DNA of 64,000 nt from Pseudomonas sp. DY-1 (GCF_003626975.1 NZ_CP032616.1:1736001-1800000), one strand, 5' to 3'; counted from the first letter of the stretch, positions 1 to 8,917 are shown. The notes: a model not told the origin generated them from the sequence alone. Program-made: numbers and translations.

Positions 1-73
1 CGACTATCCATTATCGGAATAAAGCATTCACCACTATGCTCCCTGATATGTCAACAAGACTGCCGGAGCAGCC

Positions 74-1213
74 ATGAGCCACGACACCCAGGCCTTTCGC
101 GACCGCTATCGTGCGGGCATCCACCCCCTCTACAACGTCTGGCTGCATGGTGGTTTCGTGCTGCTTTACGGCGCGGCCTGCCTGGCCTTCTTCATCGGCA
201 GCCTGAGCGACGTGAAGCCCTGGGAGTGGCTGGTCGTGCCGACCGCCCTGGTGTTCTTCAACTGGGGTGAGTACTCCATCCACAAAAACCTCGGGCACCA
301 CAAGACTCGCGCCGGCTCGATGTTCTACAAGCGCCACACCGGCGATCACCACAGCTTCTTCATTGCCGGAAAGATGACCTGGGAATCCGCCCGCGATTGG
401 CGGGTAATCCTCTTTCCTGCCTGGCTTATCGTCTTCTACAGCATTGGCCTGTTTGCAGCCTGGTGGTTGCTGTCTTTCGTGAACACCAACGTCGCCGCAC
501 TCTTCGCCACCACGCTGCTGGCCGGATACCTGAGCTACGAGGTCTTCCACGCCTGCGAACACCTGCCCGCCAAACACCCCATCTCGCGCCTGCCATGGAT
601 CAGCCACATGCGCAGGCTGCACGAGCTTCACCACCGCCGCGACCTGATGCAGACCCACAACTTCAACCTCGTCTTCCCGCTGATGGACTGGCTCAAGGGC
701 AGCCTGCACTGGGAACCACTGGAACAGGAGAACTCCATGACCCGAATGCAGCACGAAGTGGAAATCGCCCGAAGCCCGGAACTGGTCCTGGCCTACGCCA
801 GTAGCGCCACTCGCTGGCCCGAGTGGCATCCCTCCTCCCTTCGCGTGGACGGGCCCGCCGGACCACTGCCAGCCGGCAGCCATTTCGAGGAAGACATCCA
901 CGCAGGCGGGCGCGCAGGACACCTGAGCTGGGATGTGACCGAGTACAGCCCCGGCCGGCTCTGGCGTGCCACCGCCAAAGGCACCCATGGGCTGGAACTG
1001 GTGCTGACCTACGAATGCGAAAGTAGCGGCAGCGGAACGCGGTTCGTCCGCACCCTGGAGTACGGTTTCTCCGGGCTGGCCATGCAGATCGCGAACTGGC
1101 TGGTGATGCGCAGCAAGATCGACCGAGAATCGGTCGAATCCATGAAGCAGCTGAAGGAGATGGCCGAACGCGCCATCGACAAGTCCTCGACTCGCCAGCA
1201 CGACCTGGCCTGA
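74..1213 (+). CDS. Fatty acid hydroxylase/sterol desaturase-like domain fused to an SRPBCC domain
   Basis: The 379-residue product has two parts. Residues about 1-215 look like a membrane-bound di-iron hydroxylase: hydrophobic segments plus spaced His motifs (SIHKNLGHHK, KRHTGDHH, HACEH, HELHHRRD). Residues about 222-370 look like a soluble SRPBCC (polyketide cyclase/START-like) lipid- or ligand-binding domain. GGAG precedes the ATG. The stretch joining the domains carries its own AGGAG and in-frame ATG at 737, as if two overlapping genes had fused or the second domain were also made alone. Substrate unknown; oxidation of a membrane lipid is an inference from the hydroxylase family. It ends just before a bidirectional terminator shared with the tRNA cluster. 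Confidence 0.75.
   Translation: MSHDTQAFRDRYRAGIHPLYNVWLHGGFVLLYGAACLAFFIGSLSDVKPWEWLVVPTALVFFNWGEYSIHKNLGHHKTRAGSMFYKRHTGDHHSFFIAGKMTWESARDWRVILFPAWLIVFYSIGLFAAWWLLSFVNTNVAALFATTLLAGYLSYEVFHACEHLPAKHPISRLPWISHMRRLHELHHRRDLMQTHNFNLVFPLMDWLKGSLHWEPLEQENSMTRMQHEVEIARSPELVLAYASSATRWPEWHPSSLRVDGPAGPLPAGSHFEEDIHAGGRAGHLSWDVTEYSPGRLWRATAKGTHGLELVLTYECESSGSGTRFVRTLEYGFSGLAMQIANWLVMRSKIDRESVESMKQLKEMAERAIDKSSTRQHDLA
726..739 (+). promoter_or_regulatory. Internal ribosome-binding site and ATG inside the fusion gene
   Basis: AGGAG at 726-730 lies six bases before an in-frame ATG at 737 (codon 222), exactly at the start of the SRPBCC domain. A separate translation product of about 158 residues is possible. 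This is seen in the sequence; actual use is inference. Confidence 0.45.
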
Positions 1214-1225
1214 ATCGGAAACGCA

Positions 1226-1264
1226 AAAACGAAAACGCCGCTCGAATGAGCGGCGTTTTCGTTT
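1226..1264. terminator. Bidirectional terminator
   Basis: An 18-base perfect inverted repeat with loop GAAT and A/T-rich flanks on both sides. It can end both the plus-strand fusion gene and the minus-strand tRNA transcript. Confidence 0.85.
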
Positions 1265-1267
1265 AAC

Positions 1268-1343
<76 letters not shown>

Positions 1344-1356
1344 ATTTGACACAAAG

Positions 1357-1432
1357 TGGCGTCCCCTAGGGGACTCGAACCCCTGTTACCGCCGTGAAAG
1401 GGCGGTGTCCTAGGCCACTAGACGAAGGGGAC
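1357..1432 (-). tRNA. tRNA-Glu (TTC)
   Basis: A 76-base tRNA with encoded CCA on the reverse strand; anticodon loop CTTTCAC (TTC) and acceptor GTCCCCT/AGGGGAC. It is identical in sequence to the copy at 1684-1759. Confidence 0.97.
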
Positions 1433-1438
1433 TGAAAT

Positions 1439-1514
<76 letters not shown>

Positions 1515-1602
1515 ATGCAACTTTTACAGCCTGCACCTTTCGGTGCGTCCCTCAACCCTTATCGGGCTTGGGCAAGCAGGGCATTGGCTCTGCTTTTGAA
1601 TC

Positions 1603-1678
<76 letters not shown>

Positions 1679-1683
1679 AAATA

Positions 1684-1759
1684 TGGCGTCCCCTAGGGGA
1701 CTCGAACCCCTGTTACCGCCGTGAAAGGGCGGTGTCCTAGGCCACTAGACGAAGGGGAC
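1684..1759 (-). tRNA. tRNA-Glu (TTC)
   Basis: First gene of the five-tRNA transcript, identical to the other tRNA-Glu copy, with encoded CCA. It lies about 70 bases downstream of the predicted start of transcription. Confidence 0.97.
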
Positions 1760-1838
1760 GCGGCCCGGAACTTACAACAGCTTTCATGCTTCTTCCGGCT
1801 TCTCTGCGCTGCCTGGGCATCGCGTCGAAGTGGCGCGC

Positions 1839-1867
1839 ATTCTATGGAGGCCATGAACACCCGTCAA
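1839..1867 (-). promoter_or_regulatory. Sigma-70 promoter of the tRNA cluster
   Basis: On the reverse strand TTGACG and TAGAAT are separated by exactly 17 bases and followed by a GC-rich discriminator (GCGCGCC). That is the classic layout of stable-RNA promoters under growth-rate/ppGpp control. An A/T-rich stretch (1873-1920) just upstream could serve as an UP element. Confidence 0.8.
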
Positions 1868-1988
1868 CCCCCTATCAAAAACTTTTTAAAATCAAAGACT
1901 TCTGCTCAAAATTTGATCCGCCTCTATGAGCGCCGGAGGCAAGCCTCTACACTCAGCCGCACCTTACAAGAACATCGGAGCCCTGCAG

Positions 1989-2759
1989 ATGTCGCCACTC
2001 GTGATCACCCTGTTGATCGTTGTCGGTATCGTCATCCTCATCGTAATTGGCTACGTGAACCATATGGTGGAAAACAGCAAGCTGGAGAAGGCCCGCCTGA
2101 AAGCCGACCTCAGCGACCGTATCCGCCGCTGCGCAGACCTTTCCGAAACTCTCCCCGGCCAGATGGTCTCCCCTGACCTCAAACTGCTGCTGACTCGCCT
2201 GCAGTTACAACTCAGCGAGCGCCTGCTGCAAGTGGACAAGGGCGACAACGCCCTCAAGACGCGCTTGGAGCAGCTTCGCGCACTGGTCAGCCAGGGCGAG
2301 TCCATCCCGGTGAACAATCCGCCGCAAAAGATCCTCACCGAAGCCAAGGCCAAGGAAATCCGTTTCCAGCTGGAAAGCCTCCACGGCCAGATCACCCGTG
2401 CCGCCCAGGATGGCCAACTGCCCGCCAACGAAGCCAAGAGCCGGGTCCGGGATATCCGCGACATGCTCGTGCAGCTGCACGTGGAGTTCTTCACCAACCT
2501 AGGCCTCCAGGCCCTGCAGGAAAACCAGCCGCGCCAGGCTCGTCTCGCCTTCGAGCGAGGCGTCCAGTACCTGCAGAAGCAGCCAGACCCCGCCCGCTAC
2601 CAGGATCGCCTGCAACAGATGAAGGCGCAGCTCGCCCGAGCCAACGCCCTTGTACTGGAGAACGCCCAACCCAGCGCCGACGAACCGAGCGAACTCACCG
2701 AAGGTCTGAAGTCACTGGATGACGAAGACACCTGGAAGAAGAAGAACATCTACGACTGA
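1989..2759 (+). CDS. Membrane-anchored coiled-coil protein of unknown function
   Basis: A 256-residue protein: one N-terminal transmembrane segment (residues about 4-22, rich in V/I/L) followed by a soluble, helical, charged domain. The latter part (GLQALQENQPRQARLAFERG) resembles a tetratricopeptide-like helix pair. The ATG at 1989 was chosen because GGAG lies eight bases upstream and the hydrophobic anchor follows at once; an upstream in-frame ATG at 1926 lacks a good site. In P. aeruginosa a hypothetical gene holds the same position before the GST gene (memory). Function unknown. Confidence 0.75.
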   Translation: MSPLVITLLIVVGIVILIVIGYVNHMVENSKLEKARLKADLSDRIRRCADLSETLPGQMVSPDLKLLLTRLQLQLSERLLQVDKGDNALKTRLEQLRALVSQGESIPVNNPPQKILTEAKAKEIRFQLESLHGQITRAAQDGQLPANEAKSRVRDIRDMLVQLHVEFFTNLGLQALQENQPRQARLAFERGVQYLQKQPDPARYQDRLQQMKAQLARANALVLENAQPSADEPSELTEGLKSLDDEDTWKKKNIYD

Positions 2760-2782
2760 TTCGCTCAGACGAGGACCTCCCG

Positions 2783-3445
2783 ATGAGCCTGACCCTTTAC
2801 GGCGCCCCGCTGTCCCCCTTCGTGCGCAAGGTTCGCCTTTATCTGTTGGAGAAAGGCCTGGATTACCAGTTGGAGGTAGTCTCGCCGTTCAGCCAGCCAA
2901 GCTGGTTCCGCGAACTGAGTCCGCTGGGCCGAATTCCCGCGCTGCGTGACGGCGACACCACCCTGGCCGACTCCAGCGTGATCTGCCAATACCTGGAAGA
3001 GAAGCACCCCGGCCTTGCACCTCTATATGGCCGTGACGCCGAAGAACGCGCCCGGGTGCGCTGGCTGGAAAAATATTCCGACTATGAACTGGCGCCCCTG
3101 GCCACCTTCGGTGTGTTCCGCAATCGCACGCTGAAACCGTCGATGGGCCAATCCTGTGACGAGGCCACGGTGCAAGCCGCACTCGTCGACAAGCTGCCGC
3201 CCCACTTCGACTACCTGGAAAGGTCCCTGGGCGACGCCGAATACTTCGTTGGCGAGCAACTGACCATGGCCGACCTCGCCTTCGCCACCCAATTGATCAA
3301 CATGGAGCACGGCGGCGAACGCCTGGAAGCCGAACGCTGGCCGCGTCTGGCGGCGCACTATGAGCGCCTTGCCGCGCGCGAATCGGTCCAAGCGGTATTG
3401 CCGGGCGAACAGAAGATCCTCGCCAAGCTTGCTGGTCGCGCCTGA
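2783..3445 (+). CDS. Glutathione S-transferase family protein
   Basis: A 220-residue cytosolic GST. The N-terminal thioredoxin-like domain has the SPFVRKVR motif (Ser11 as likely active-site residue), the cis-proline loop RIPAL and the glutathione-binding DSSVI; the C-terminal all-helical domain follows. GAGGA precedes the ATG. It starts 23 bases after the upstream membrane protein gene and is probably cotranscribed. Its role could be detoxification or a stringent-starvation-like regulatory one; the sequence does not decide. Confidence 0.9.
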   Translation: MSLTLYGAPLSPFVRKVRLYLLEKGLDYQLEVVSPFSQPSWFRELSPLGRIPALRDGDTTLADSSVICQYLEEKHPGLAPLYGRDAEERARVRWLEKYSDYELAPLATFGVFRNRTLKPSMGQSCDEATVQAALVDKLPPHFDYLERSLGDAEYFVGEQLTMADLAFATQLINMEHGGERLEAERWPRLAAHYERLAARESVQAVLPGEQKILAKLAGRA

Positions 3446-3471
3446 TATCACGAGCACGACAAGCCGAAAAA

Positions 3472-3493
3472 AAGCCCGGACACGTCCGGGCTT
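3472..3493. terminator. Bidirectional terminator between convergent genes
   Basis: AAGCCCGGAC and GTCCGGGCTT pair around a two-base loop, with an A-run on the left and T-rich sequence on the right. It separates the GST gene from the minus-strand GAF-type gene. Confidence 0.85.
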
Positions 3494-3509
3494 CTTCATT
3501 GCACGGCAA

Positions 3510-3992
3510 TCAGCAATCAGTCAGGCGCAGGAAAATCGCTGCCAACTGCTCGATACCGGCCTGGTCTTCTTCCTTGAAACGCGCCAGGTTCGGGCTATCC
3601 AGATCGAGCACGCCAATCAGGCGGCCATCCTTGACCAGCGGAATCACCAGCTCGCTGTTGGATGCGCTGTCGCAAGCAATGTGCCCCGGGAAGGCGTGTA
3701 CATCCTCTACCCGCTGGGTTTCCCGAGTACGCGCCGCCGCGCCGCACACGCCCTTGCCGAAGGGAATGCGAACACAGGCGACCTTGCCCTGGAACGGGCC
3801 GAGCACCAGCTCTTCATTACGATTGAGGTAGAAGCCCGCCCAGTTCAGGTCCGGCAGTTCATTGAAGAGAAATGCGGAGAACTGCGAGCTGTTGGCGATG
3901 AAATCACGCTCGTCAGCCAACAGAGACTCCAGCTGTGCGGCCAGCAGCGCATAGCCGGAAAGGCCGCTTCCGGCCTGTTGCAGATCGATCAT
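3510..3992 (-). CDS. msrC: Free methionine-(R)-sulfoxide reductase (fRMsr, GAF fold)
   Basis: A 160-residue single GAF-domain enzyme expected to reduce free methionine-R-sulfoxide in the cytoplasm. Cys73, Cys83 and Cys107 have the same 10/24 spacing as the three redox cysteines of E. coli YebR (84, 94, 118). Family motifs GPFQGKVAC, GVCGAAA and HIACDSASNSELV are present. It overlaps the upstream ATPase gene by four bases (ATGA), so the two are translationally coupled. With GPx and MsrB nearby it makes this a thiol/methionine-repair neighbourhood. Confidence 0.9.
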   Translation of the reverse strand: MIDLQQAGSGLSGYALLAAQLESLLADERDFIANSSQFSAFLFNELPDLNWAGFYLNRNEELVLGPFQGKVACVRIPFGKGVCGAAARTRETQRVEDVHAFPGHIACDSASNSELVIPLVKDGRLIGVLDLDSPNLARFKEEDQAGIEQLAAIFLRLTDC

Positions 3993-4879
3993 TTGGAAGA
4001 CTCCAGCAAAACAAGCCCAACCCAGTGGCGGGCGAATTGATAGGCGCAGCGGCCGTTACGATTGCCGCGCCCAAGGGCCCAGCGAATCGCCAGTTTTTCC
4101 AGTTCCTCGCTCCATTCCCACTCCAGGGCCGCGGGTTCGGCCAGCACGTCGATCCAGTGACGGACTACGGCAAGGAAGTGGTCCTGGGTAAAGGGATAGA
4201 AGGACAACCAGAGGCCAAAACGGTCGGACAGTGCAATCTTGTCCTCAACCGCCTCGTTGGGATGCAACTCGCCATCGACCATCTGCCAATGTTCATTGTC
4301 GCTTTGCTTCTCCGGCACCAGGTGACGACGGTTGGACGTGGCGTAGAGCAGTACGTTGTCCGGGGCACGCTCCAGGGAGCCGTCCAGCACGCTCTTCAGC
4401 ACGCGATAATCGCCCTCGCCCACCTCGAAGGACAGGTCGTCGCAGAACAGCACAAAGCGCTGCGGCAGGTTGGCCAGCTGTTCCACCACACGGGGCAGGT
4501 CAGCCAGGTGGTCACGTTCGATCTCGATCAGACGGAGGCCGGCACCGGCGTGCTCGGCCAGCAATGCGCGCACCAGCGAGGATTTTCCGGTTCCGCGGGC
4601 GCCCCACAGCAGCGCGTGGTTGGCCGGCAAGCCATCGACGAACTGACGGGTGTTACCGGCCAGTTGCTCGCGCTGCTTGTCGATACCGATCAGGTCGGCA
4701 AGAGACAGGTCCAGGCTCACGTCCAGCGGCTGCAGGTAGCCACTGCGACCATCGCGATGCCAGCGCGCAGCCAGGCTCTTCTGCCAGTCGATCACCGGGC
4801 GAGGCACCGGCAAAAGGGGTTCGAGGCGGGCCAGTACCGCATCGGCACGCTCGAGAATCTCAAACAGACGGGAATCCAC
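3989..4879 (-). CDS. DUF815-type AAA+ ATPase
   Basis: A 296-residue ATPase with Walker A GARGTGKSS, a Walker-B-like FVLFCDDLSF and a sensor-like YATSNRRH, typical of the DUF815 family. The GTG at 4879 is preferred because AAGGAG lies six bases upstream; an in-frame TTG at 4885 is too close to that site. It is coupled to the fRMsr gene. Cellular role unknown; the family is conserved but poorly characterised. Confidence 0.85.
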   Translation of the reverse strand: MDSRLFEILERADAVLARLEPLLPVPRPVIDWQKSLAARWHRDGRSGYLQPLDVSLDLSLADLIGIDKQREQLAGNTRQFVDGLPANHALLWGARGTGKSSLVRALLAEHAGAGLRLIEIERDHLADLPRVVEQLANLPQRFVLFCDDLSFEVGEGDYRVLKSVLDGSLERAPDNVLLYATSNRRHLVPEKQSDNEHWQMVDGELHPNEAVEDKIALSDRFGLWLSFYPFTQDHFLAVVRHWIDVLAEPAALEWEWSEELEKLAIRWALGRGNRNGRCAYQFARHWVGLVLLESSK

Positions 4880-4977
4880 GTTCAACTCCTTGTTCAGCCG
4901 CAGTCTTCAGGCGCTGCCGGCAGACCGGATAGGCTATGCTTGGCAAGCCCTCGGAACAAGGCCAAATCCCACGTCCC

Positions 4978-7305
4978 ATGGATATTCCGCTGACACAACG
5001 GCTGTCGTTCAAGCAGGCCAGCCTGACGGTGCTGGTGGCGTTCCTACTGGGTACCGTTCTCAGCATCGTTCAGGTCGCCAGCGACTACTTCAACGAGAAC
5101 GAGTCGATCGATCGCGAGATCAAAGCCCTGCTCGAAATCGCCCACAGCCCCGCCGCGCGCATCGCCTACAACATCGACGCCGAACTGGCCCAGGAACTGG
5201 TGCTCGGCCTGCTGCGCTCGCCCGCGGTGATCCGCGCCGAGATCGTCGACAACAACGGGGCGATGCTCGCCAGCGTGGGCCGGCCACGAGCCGAAAGCGA
5301 TTTCCGCATTTTCAGTGACTACCTGTTCGGCGAACGTCGCGAGTTCGAGGACCCCCTCTACATCGTCCACGCGCCCAATGAGACCCTGGGCGTGCTCCGT
5401 CTGGAAGTGGACACCTTCGCCTTCGGCAACCACTTCCTGCGCCGCGCCATGATCACCTTGCTGAGCGGCTTCGTGCGCAGCTTGCTGCTGTCGCTGATCC
5501 TCCTGGTGCTCTTCTACAGCATGCTGACCAAGCCCCTGGTGGAGCTGATTCGCGGGCTCAGCGAGCGCGACCCGCGCGCCTCGCCGGACGCCAAGCTGCC
5601 CTACCCGCCCGGCCACGAGCACGACGAGATCGGCGTGCTCGTGGAAGTCATCAACCGCCAGTTGGCCAGCCTGGCGACCGAGATGCAGCAGCGGCGCGAT
5701 GCGGACCAGCGCCTGAACCAGTACCTGGCCGAACTGGAAGACATCGTCTCGGCACGCACCGCCGAGCTGAAGGCTGCCAACAGCCGCCTCAGCCGCTACA
5801 ACCAGGAGCTCGAGGTGGCGCGCAGCACCGCTCTGGAAATGGCCAAGGCCCGCGCCGCCTTCCTCGCCAACATGAGCCACGAGATCCGCACTCCGCTCAA
5901 TGGCCTGCTGGGCATGCTCGACCTGGCCCTCGACGGTCCGCTGAACAACGAGCAACGCCGCCAGCTACAAATTGCCCACGATTCCGGCAGCGTGCTGGTG
6001 GAACTGCTCAACGACATCCTCGACCTCTCCAAGTTCGAAGCCGGCCAACTGGAGCTGGAACAGATTCCCTTCGACCTGGGCACGCTGCTGGAAGACACCG
6101 CCAACCTCCTGTCGCAGAACACTGCCCCCGGCGTCGAACTCACCTGTCTGATCGATCCGAAGCTCCCATCACTGGTGGTCGGCGACCCAACAAGGGTGCG
6201 CCAGGTGATCAGCAACCTTCTGTCCAACGCCCTCAAGTTCACCCGATTCGGCCGCGTCGACCTGCGCGCCGCCCCCAGTCCCGGCGGCGTTCTGATCACC
6301 GTGCGCGACACGGGCATCGGCATCTCCGCCGAAGCCCTGCCCAAGCTGTTCCAGCCCTTTTCACAAGGTAGCGCCGGCATTACCCGGCAATTCGGCGGCA
6401 CGGGCCTGGGCCTGGCGCTGACCCGCCATCTCTGCGAAGCCATGCAAGGGCAACTGGACGTCAAATCACAAGAAGGCGTGGGTAGCATGTTCAGTGCCGA
6501 GCTGCCGCTGGTGGAGCACAGCCCGGCTGAGCCACGCTCGCCCATGCAAGGCAAAGTCGTCGCCCTGTGCGGCGCGAAGAGCGGCCTGGCGGAATTGCTG
6601 GGCATCTGGCTCCCGCTCTGGGGCCTGAAGTTCGAGCGGCGCGACAGAGATGCCGACCTTGCAGACGTGCAGGCGGACCTGCTGATCAGCGACGACCCAG
6701 ATTGCCTGGAGCATGTACGCCGTAGCGCGCAGATTCCGATCCTGCTGGTAACCGGCTACGGCAGTTTCCTGCCACCGCCGCGGGCCGCGACCCTGACGCC
6801 GCTGCATCAACTGGCGCGCCCCTTGTCACGCGCGGCGTTGCACCAGGCGCTGCAACGGGTACTGCTGAAACTCCCGGAGGATGCGCCGGCCATTGCCGCA
6901 CAAGCGGAAGAGCCGCAGCTTCGCCATGCACGCGTTCTGCTGGTGGAAGACAACGCGGTGAACCAGCTCGTGGCCAAGGGCATGCTGGCCAAACTGGGCT
7001 GCGAGGTATTGCTGGCGGGCCACGGAGCCGAGGCACTGAGCCGCCTGGAGCAAACGACCGTCGACCTGGTACTAATGGACTGCAACATGCCGGTGATGGA
7101 TGGCTACGAAGCCACCCGGCGTATTCGCCAGAGCGGGCGCTGGCACGACCTGCCGATCATAGCCCTGACCGCCAACGCCCTGCCGGACGAGCGCGAACGC
7201 TGCCGCGCCGCCGGCATGGACGACTATCTGGCCAAGCCCTTCCGCCGCGAAGAGCTGGTTGCCCTGCTCGACACGTGGTTGCCGGCTACCCAGGCAACCC
7301 CATGA
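4978..7305 (+). CDS. sagS: SagS-type hybrid sensor histidine kinase
   Basis: A 775-residue inner-membrane kinase. It has an N-terminal membrane segment (about 18-38), a periplasmic sensor region, a second membrane segment (about 160-180), a linker/coiled coil, HisKA with phosphoacceptor His301 (NMSHEIRTPLNG), and HATPase_c with DTGIGI and GTGLGLAL. A degenerate receiver-like stretch and a C-terminal receiver with Asp701 (LVLMDCNMPVMDG) follow. In P. aeruginosa SagS feeds the HptB/RetS-GacS network and BfiSR to steer biofilm formation; assignment rests on architecture and position beside ospR. The start at 4978 fits the onset of the signal anchor. It ends 20 bases inside the convergent regulator gene. 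Confidence 0.9.
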   Translation: MDIPLTQRLSFKQASLTVLVAFLLGTVLSIVQVASDYFNENESIDREIKALLEIAHSPAARIAYNIDAELAQELVLGLLRSPAVIRAEIVDNNGAMLASVGRPRAESDFRIFSDYLFGERREFEDPLYIVHAPNETLGVLRLEVDTFAFGNHFLRRAMITLLSGFVRSLLLSLILLVLFYSMLTKPLVELIRGLSERDPRASPDAKLPYPPGHEHDEIGVLVEVINRQLASLATEMQQRRDADQRLNQYLAELEDIVSARTAELKAANSRLSRYNQELEVARSTALEMAKARAAFLANMSHEIRTPLNGLLGMLDLALDGPLNNEQRRQLQIAHDSGSVLVELLNDILDLSKFEAGQLELEQIPFDLGTLLEDTANLLSQNTAPGVELTCLIDPKLPSLVVGDPTRVRQVISNLLSNALKFTRFGRVDLRAAPSPGGVLITVRDTGIGISAEALPKLFQPFSQGSAGITRQFGGTGLGLALTRHLCEAMQGQLDVKSQEGVGSMFSAELPLVEHSPAEPRSPMQGKVVALCGAKSGLAELLGIWLPLWGLKFERRDRDADLADVQADLLISDDPDCLEHVRRSAQIPILLVTGYGSFLPPPRAATLTPLHQLARPLSRAALHQALQRVLLKLPEDAPAIAAQAEEPQLRHARVLLVEDNAVNQLVAKGMLAKLGCEVLLAGHGAEALSRLEQTTVDLVLMDCNMPVMDGYEATRRIRQSGRWHDLPIIALTANALPDERERCRAAGMDDYLAKPFRREELVALLDTWLPATQATP

Positions 7306-7753
7306 GCTGACCCAGCAACTCGCCGAGACGCGCACGCAATTCCGCCATCTCATTGAGATCCAGACCACTGGAGCAGATCAGCTCATCGCGCAGGGGCATC
7401 ACCTTCTCCCGCAAGGCAATCCCCCCCTCCGTCAACGCCAGGTGCACTTCACGTTCGTCATGAGCCGCACGACGACGACGCACGAGACCGAGCTGCTCCA
7501 GGCGCTTGAGCAACGGCGTGAGGGTGCCCGAATCCAGCAACAAACGCTCGCCAAGAGCCTTGACCGTGGGCTGCTCGGGCGGACGTGCGTGCCACTCCCA
7601 AAGCACTAGCATGGCCAGGTACTGCGGGTAGGTCAGGCCAAGGGACTCCAGCAGCGGCCGGTATCCGCGGATCACCGCACGGGACGCTGCGTAGAGTTTG
7701 AAGCACAGCTGGTTGTCCAGCAGGAGCTCGGGCTCGATCGATGGTGCGTTCAT
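7286..7753 (-). CDS. ospR: OspR/OhrR-type MarR-family thiol-based redox regulator
   Basis: A 155-residue winged-helix repressor. The conserved sensing cysteine is Cys17 in DNQLCFKLYA, and a second Cys lies near the C-terminal helix (ELICSSG). The wing and recognition helix read DSGTLTPLLKRLEQLG. Oxidation of the first Cys by peroxides releases such repressors from DNA. The start overlaps the stop of the glutathione peroxidase gene (ATGA), which sets the ATG at 7753 against the longer reading frame. It probably controls its own operon through the palindrome at 8283-8300. Confidence 0.9.
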   Translation of the reverse strand: MNAPSIEPELLLDNQLCFKLYAASRAVIRGYRPLLESLGLTYPQYLAMLVLWEWHARPPEQPTVKALGERLLLDSGTLTPLLKRLEQLGLVRRRRAAHDEREVHLALTEGGIALREKVMPLRDELICSSGLDLNEMAELRARLGELLGQLMGLPG

Positions 7754-8235
7754 TTCAGCAGGGCTTCGATCTCGGTGCTGATCTCTTCCGGCTTGGTGGT
7801 CGGCGCGAAGCGCTTGATCAGTTGGCCATCCTGGCTGATCAGGAACTTGGTGAAGTTCCATTTGATGCCCTGGCTACCCAGTAGGCCAGGCGCACGCTTC
7901 TTCAGTTGCACATAGAGCGGGTGGGCATTCGAGCCGTTCACGTCGATCTTCTTGAACAGCGGGAAGCTGACGCCGAAGTTCAGCTCGCAGAACTCACTGA
8001 TGGCGCCTTCGTCACCCGGCTCCTGCTTACCGAACTGGTTGCAGGGGAAGCCCAGCACTACCAGCCCCCTGTCCTTGTACTGCTGCCAGAGGTTTTCCAG
8101 GCCTTTGTATTGCGGGGTGAAGCCGCACTTGCTTGCGGTATTGACCACCAGCAGCGCCTTGCCGCCGAAGTCCGAAAGGGTCTTCTGCTCGCCTTTGATG
8201 GTGGTAACGGGGATATCGAGAATCTTGTCGCTCAT
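7750..8235 (-). CDS. gpx: Glutathione peroxidase family thiol peroxidase
   Basis: A 161-residue peroxidase of the cysteine (not selenocysteine) type. The catalytic Cys37 is in NTASKCGFTPQY, the Gln is in PCNQFG and the Trp-Asn pair in KWNFTKFLI. A second Cys (CELNFGV region) could serve as resolving Cys for thioredoxin-dependent turnover. It forms a two-gene operon with the downstream OspR-type regulator. Confidence 0.93.
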   Translation of the reverse strand: MSDKILDIPVTTIKGEQKTLSDFGGKALLVVNTASKCGFTPQYKGLENLWQQYKDRGLVVLGFPCNQFGKQEPGDEGAISEFCELNFGVSFPLFKKIDVNGSNAHPLYVQLKKRAPGLLGSQGIKWNFTKFLISQDGQLIKRFAPTTKPEEISTEIEALLK

Positions 8236-8282
8236 GGTTGGAACCTGCTCAGGAAGAAATCCAGCAAAAAGTAGCTCTCAAT

Positions 8283-8300
8283 TAAATTGCGTGCAATTTA
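8283..8300. promoter_or_regulatory. OspR-type operator palindrome upstream of gpx-ospR
   Basis: TAAATTGCGTGCAATTTA is an 18-base inverted repeat with arms TAAATTGC and GCAATTTA around GT. It lies 48 bases before the gpx start codon. OhrR/OspR repressors bind A/T-rich inverted repeats of this shape, so autoregulation of gpx-ospR is likely. Confidence 0.75.
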
Positions 8301-8350
8301 TTTTTACTATGAAAAGGCCCGCTAGATGGCGAGCCTTTCCAGATGAGCGT

Positions 8351-8743
8351 TCAGCGTGGCTCGAGCTTCAGCGACACCGAATTGATGCAGTAACGCATGC
8401 CAGTGGGTCGCGGACCATCGGGAAAGACGTGTCCCAGATGGGAATCGCAGCGGGCACAGCGCACTTCGATGCGATGCATGCCGTGGCTGAAATCCTCGCG
8501 CTCGGTGATGACGTCCTTGCTCACCGGCTGGAAGTAACTCGGCCAACCGCTTCCGGAGTCGTACTTCGCATCGGAGTCGAACAGCGCCTCGCCGCAGCAG
8601 GAGCAGTGATAGATGCCCGGGGTCTTGGTGGCGTAGTACTCGCCAGTGAATGCACGCTCGGTGCCACCCAGGCGGCAAACGTGGAACTGGGTTTCGGAAA
8701 GCTCCTCGCGCCAGCTTTCCAGGGGTTTCTCAAGCTTGTCCAT
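8351..8743 (-). CDS. msrB: Peptide methionine-(R)-sulfoxide reductase MsrB
   Basis: A 130-residue zinc-type MsrB that repairs protein-bound Met-R-O. Zinc ligands are Cys47/Cys50 ([10 protein letters not shown]) and Cys96/Cys99 ([11 protein letters not shown]); catalytic Cys119 is in RYCINSVSL. The ATG at 8743 has GAGGA upstream and matches the usual length; a longer reading frame to 8794 is rejected. It lies just upstream of the gpx-ospR operon on the same strand, with the operator between. Confidence 0.95.
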   Translation of the reverse strand: MDKLEKPLESWREELSETQFHVCRLGGTERAFTGEYYATKTPGIYHCSCCGEALFDSDAKYDSGSGWPSYFQPVSKDVITEREDFSHGMHRIEVRCARCDSHLGHVFPDGPRPTGMRYCINSVSLKLEPR

Positions 8744-8917
8744 GACAGTCCTCGGCAGTGTTAAAAAAGCCCGGTCCCGACCTTTTCGGGTCAACGGGCC
8801 GCACGTATCATGCGCGATTCATCAGACGCCAGTCTGGCAGCGGCGTTACAGGCTGCCAAGGCGCATCGATCCCCGTCGCCTCGCGCGACTCTTTTCACCT
8901 CGGGACAGTTACGCATC

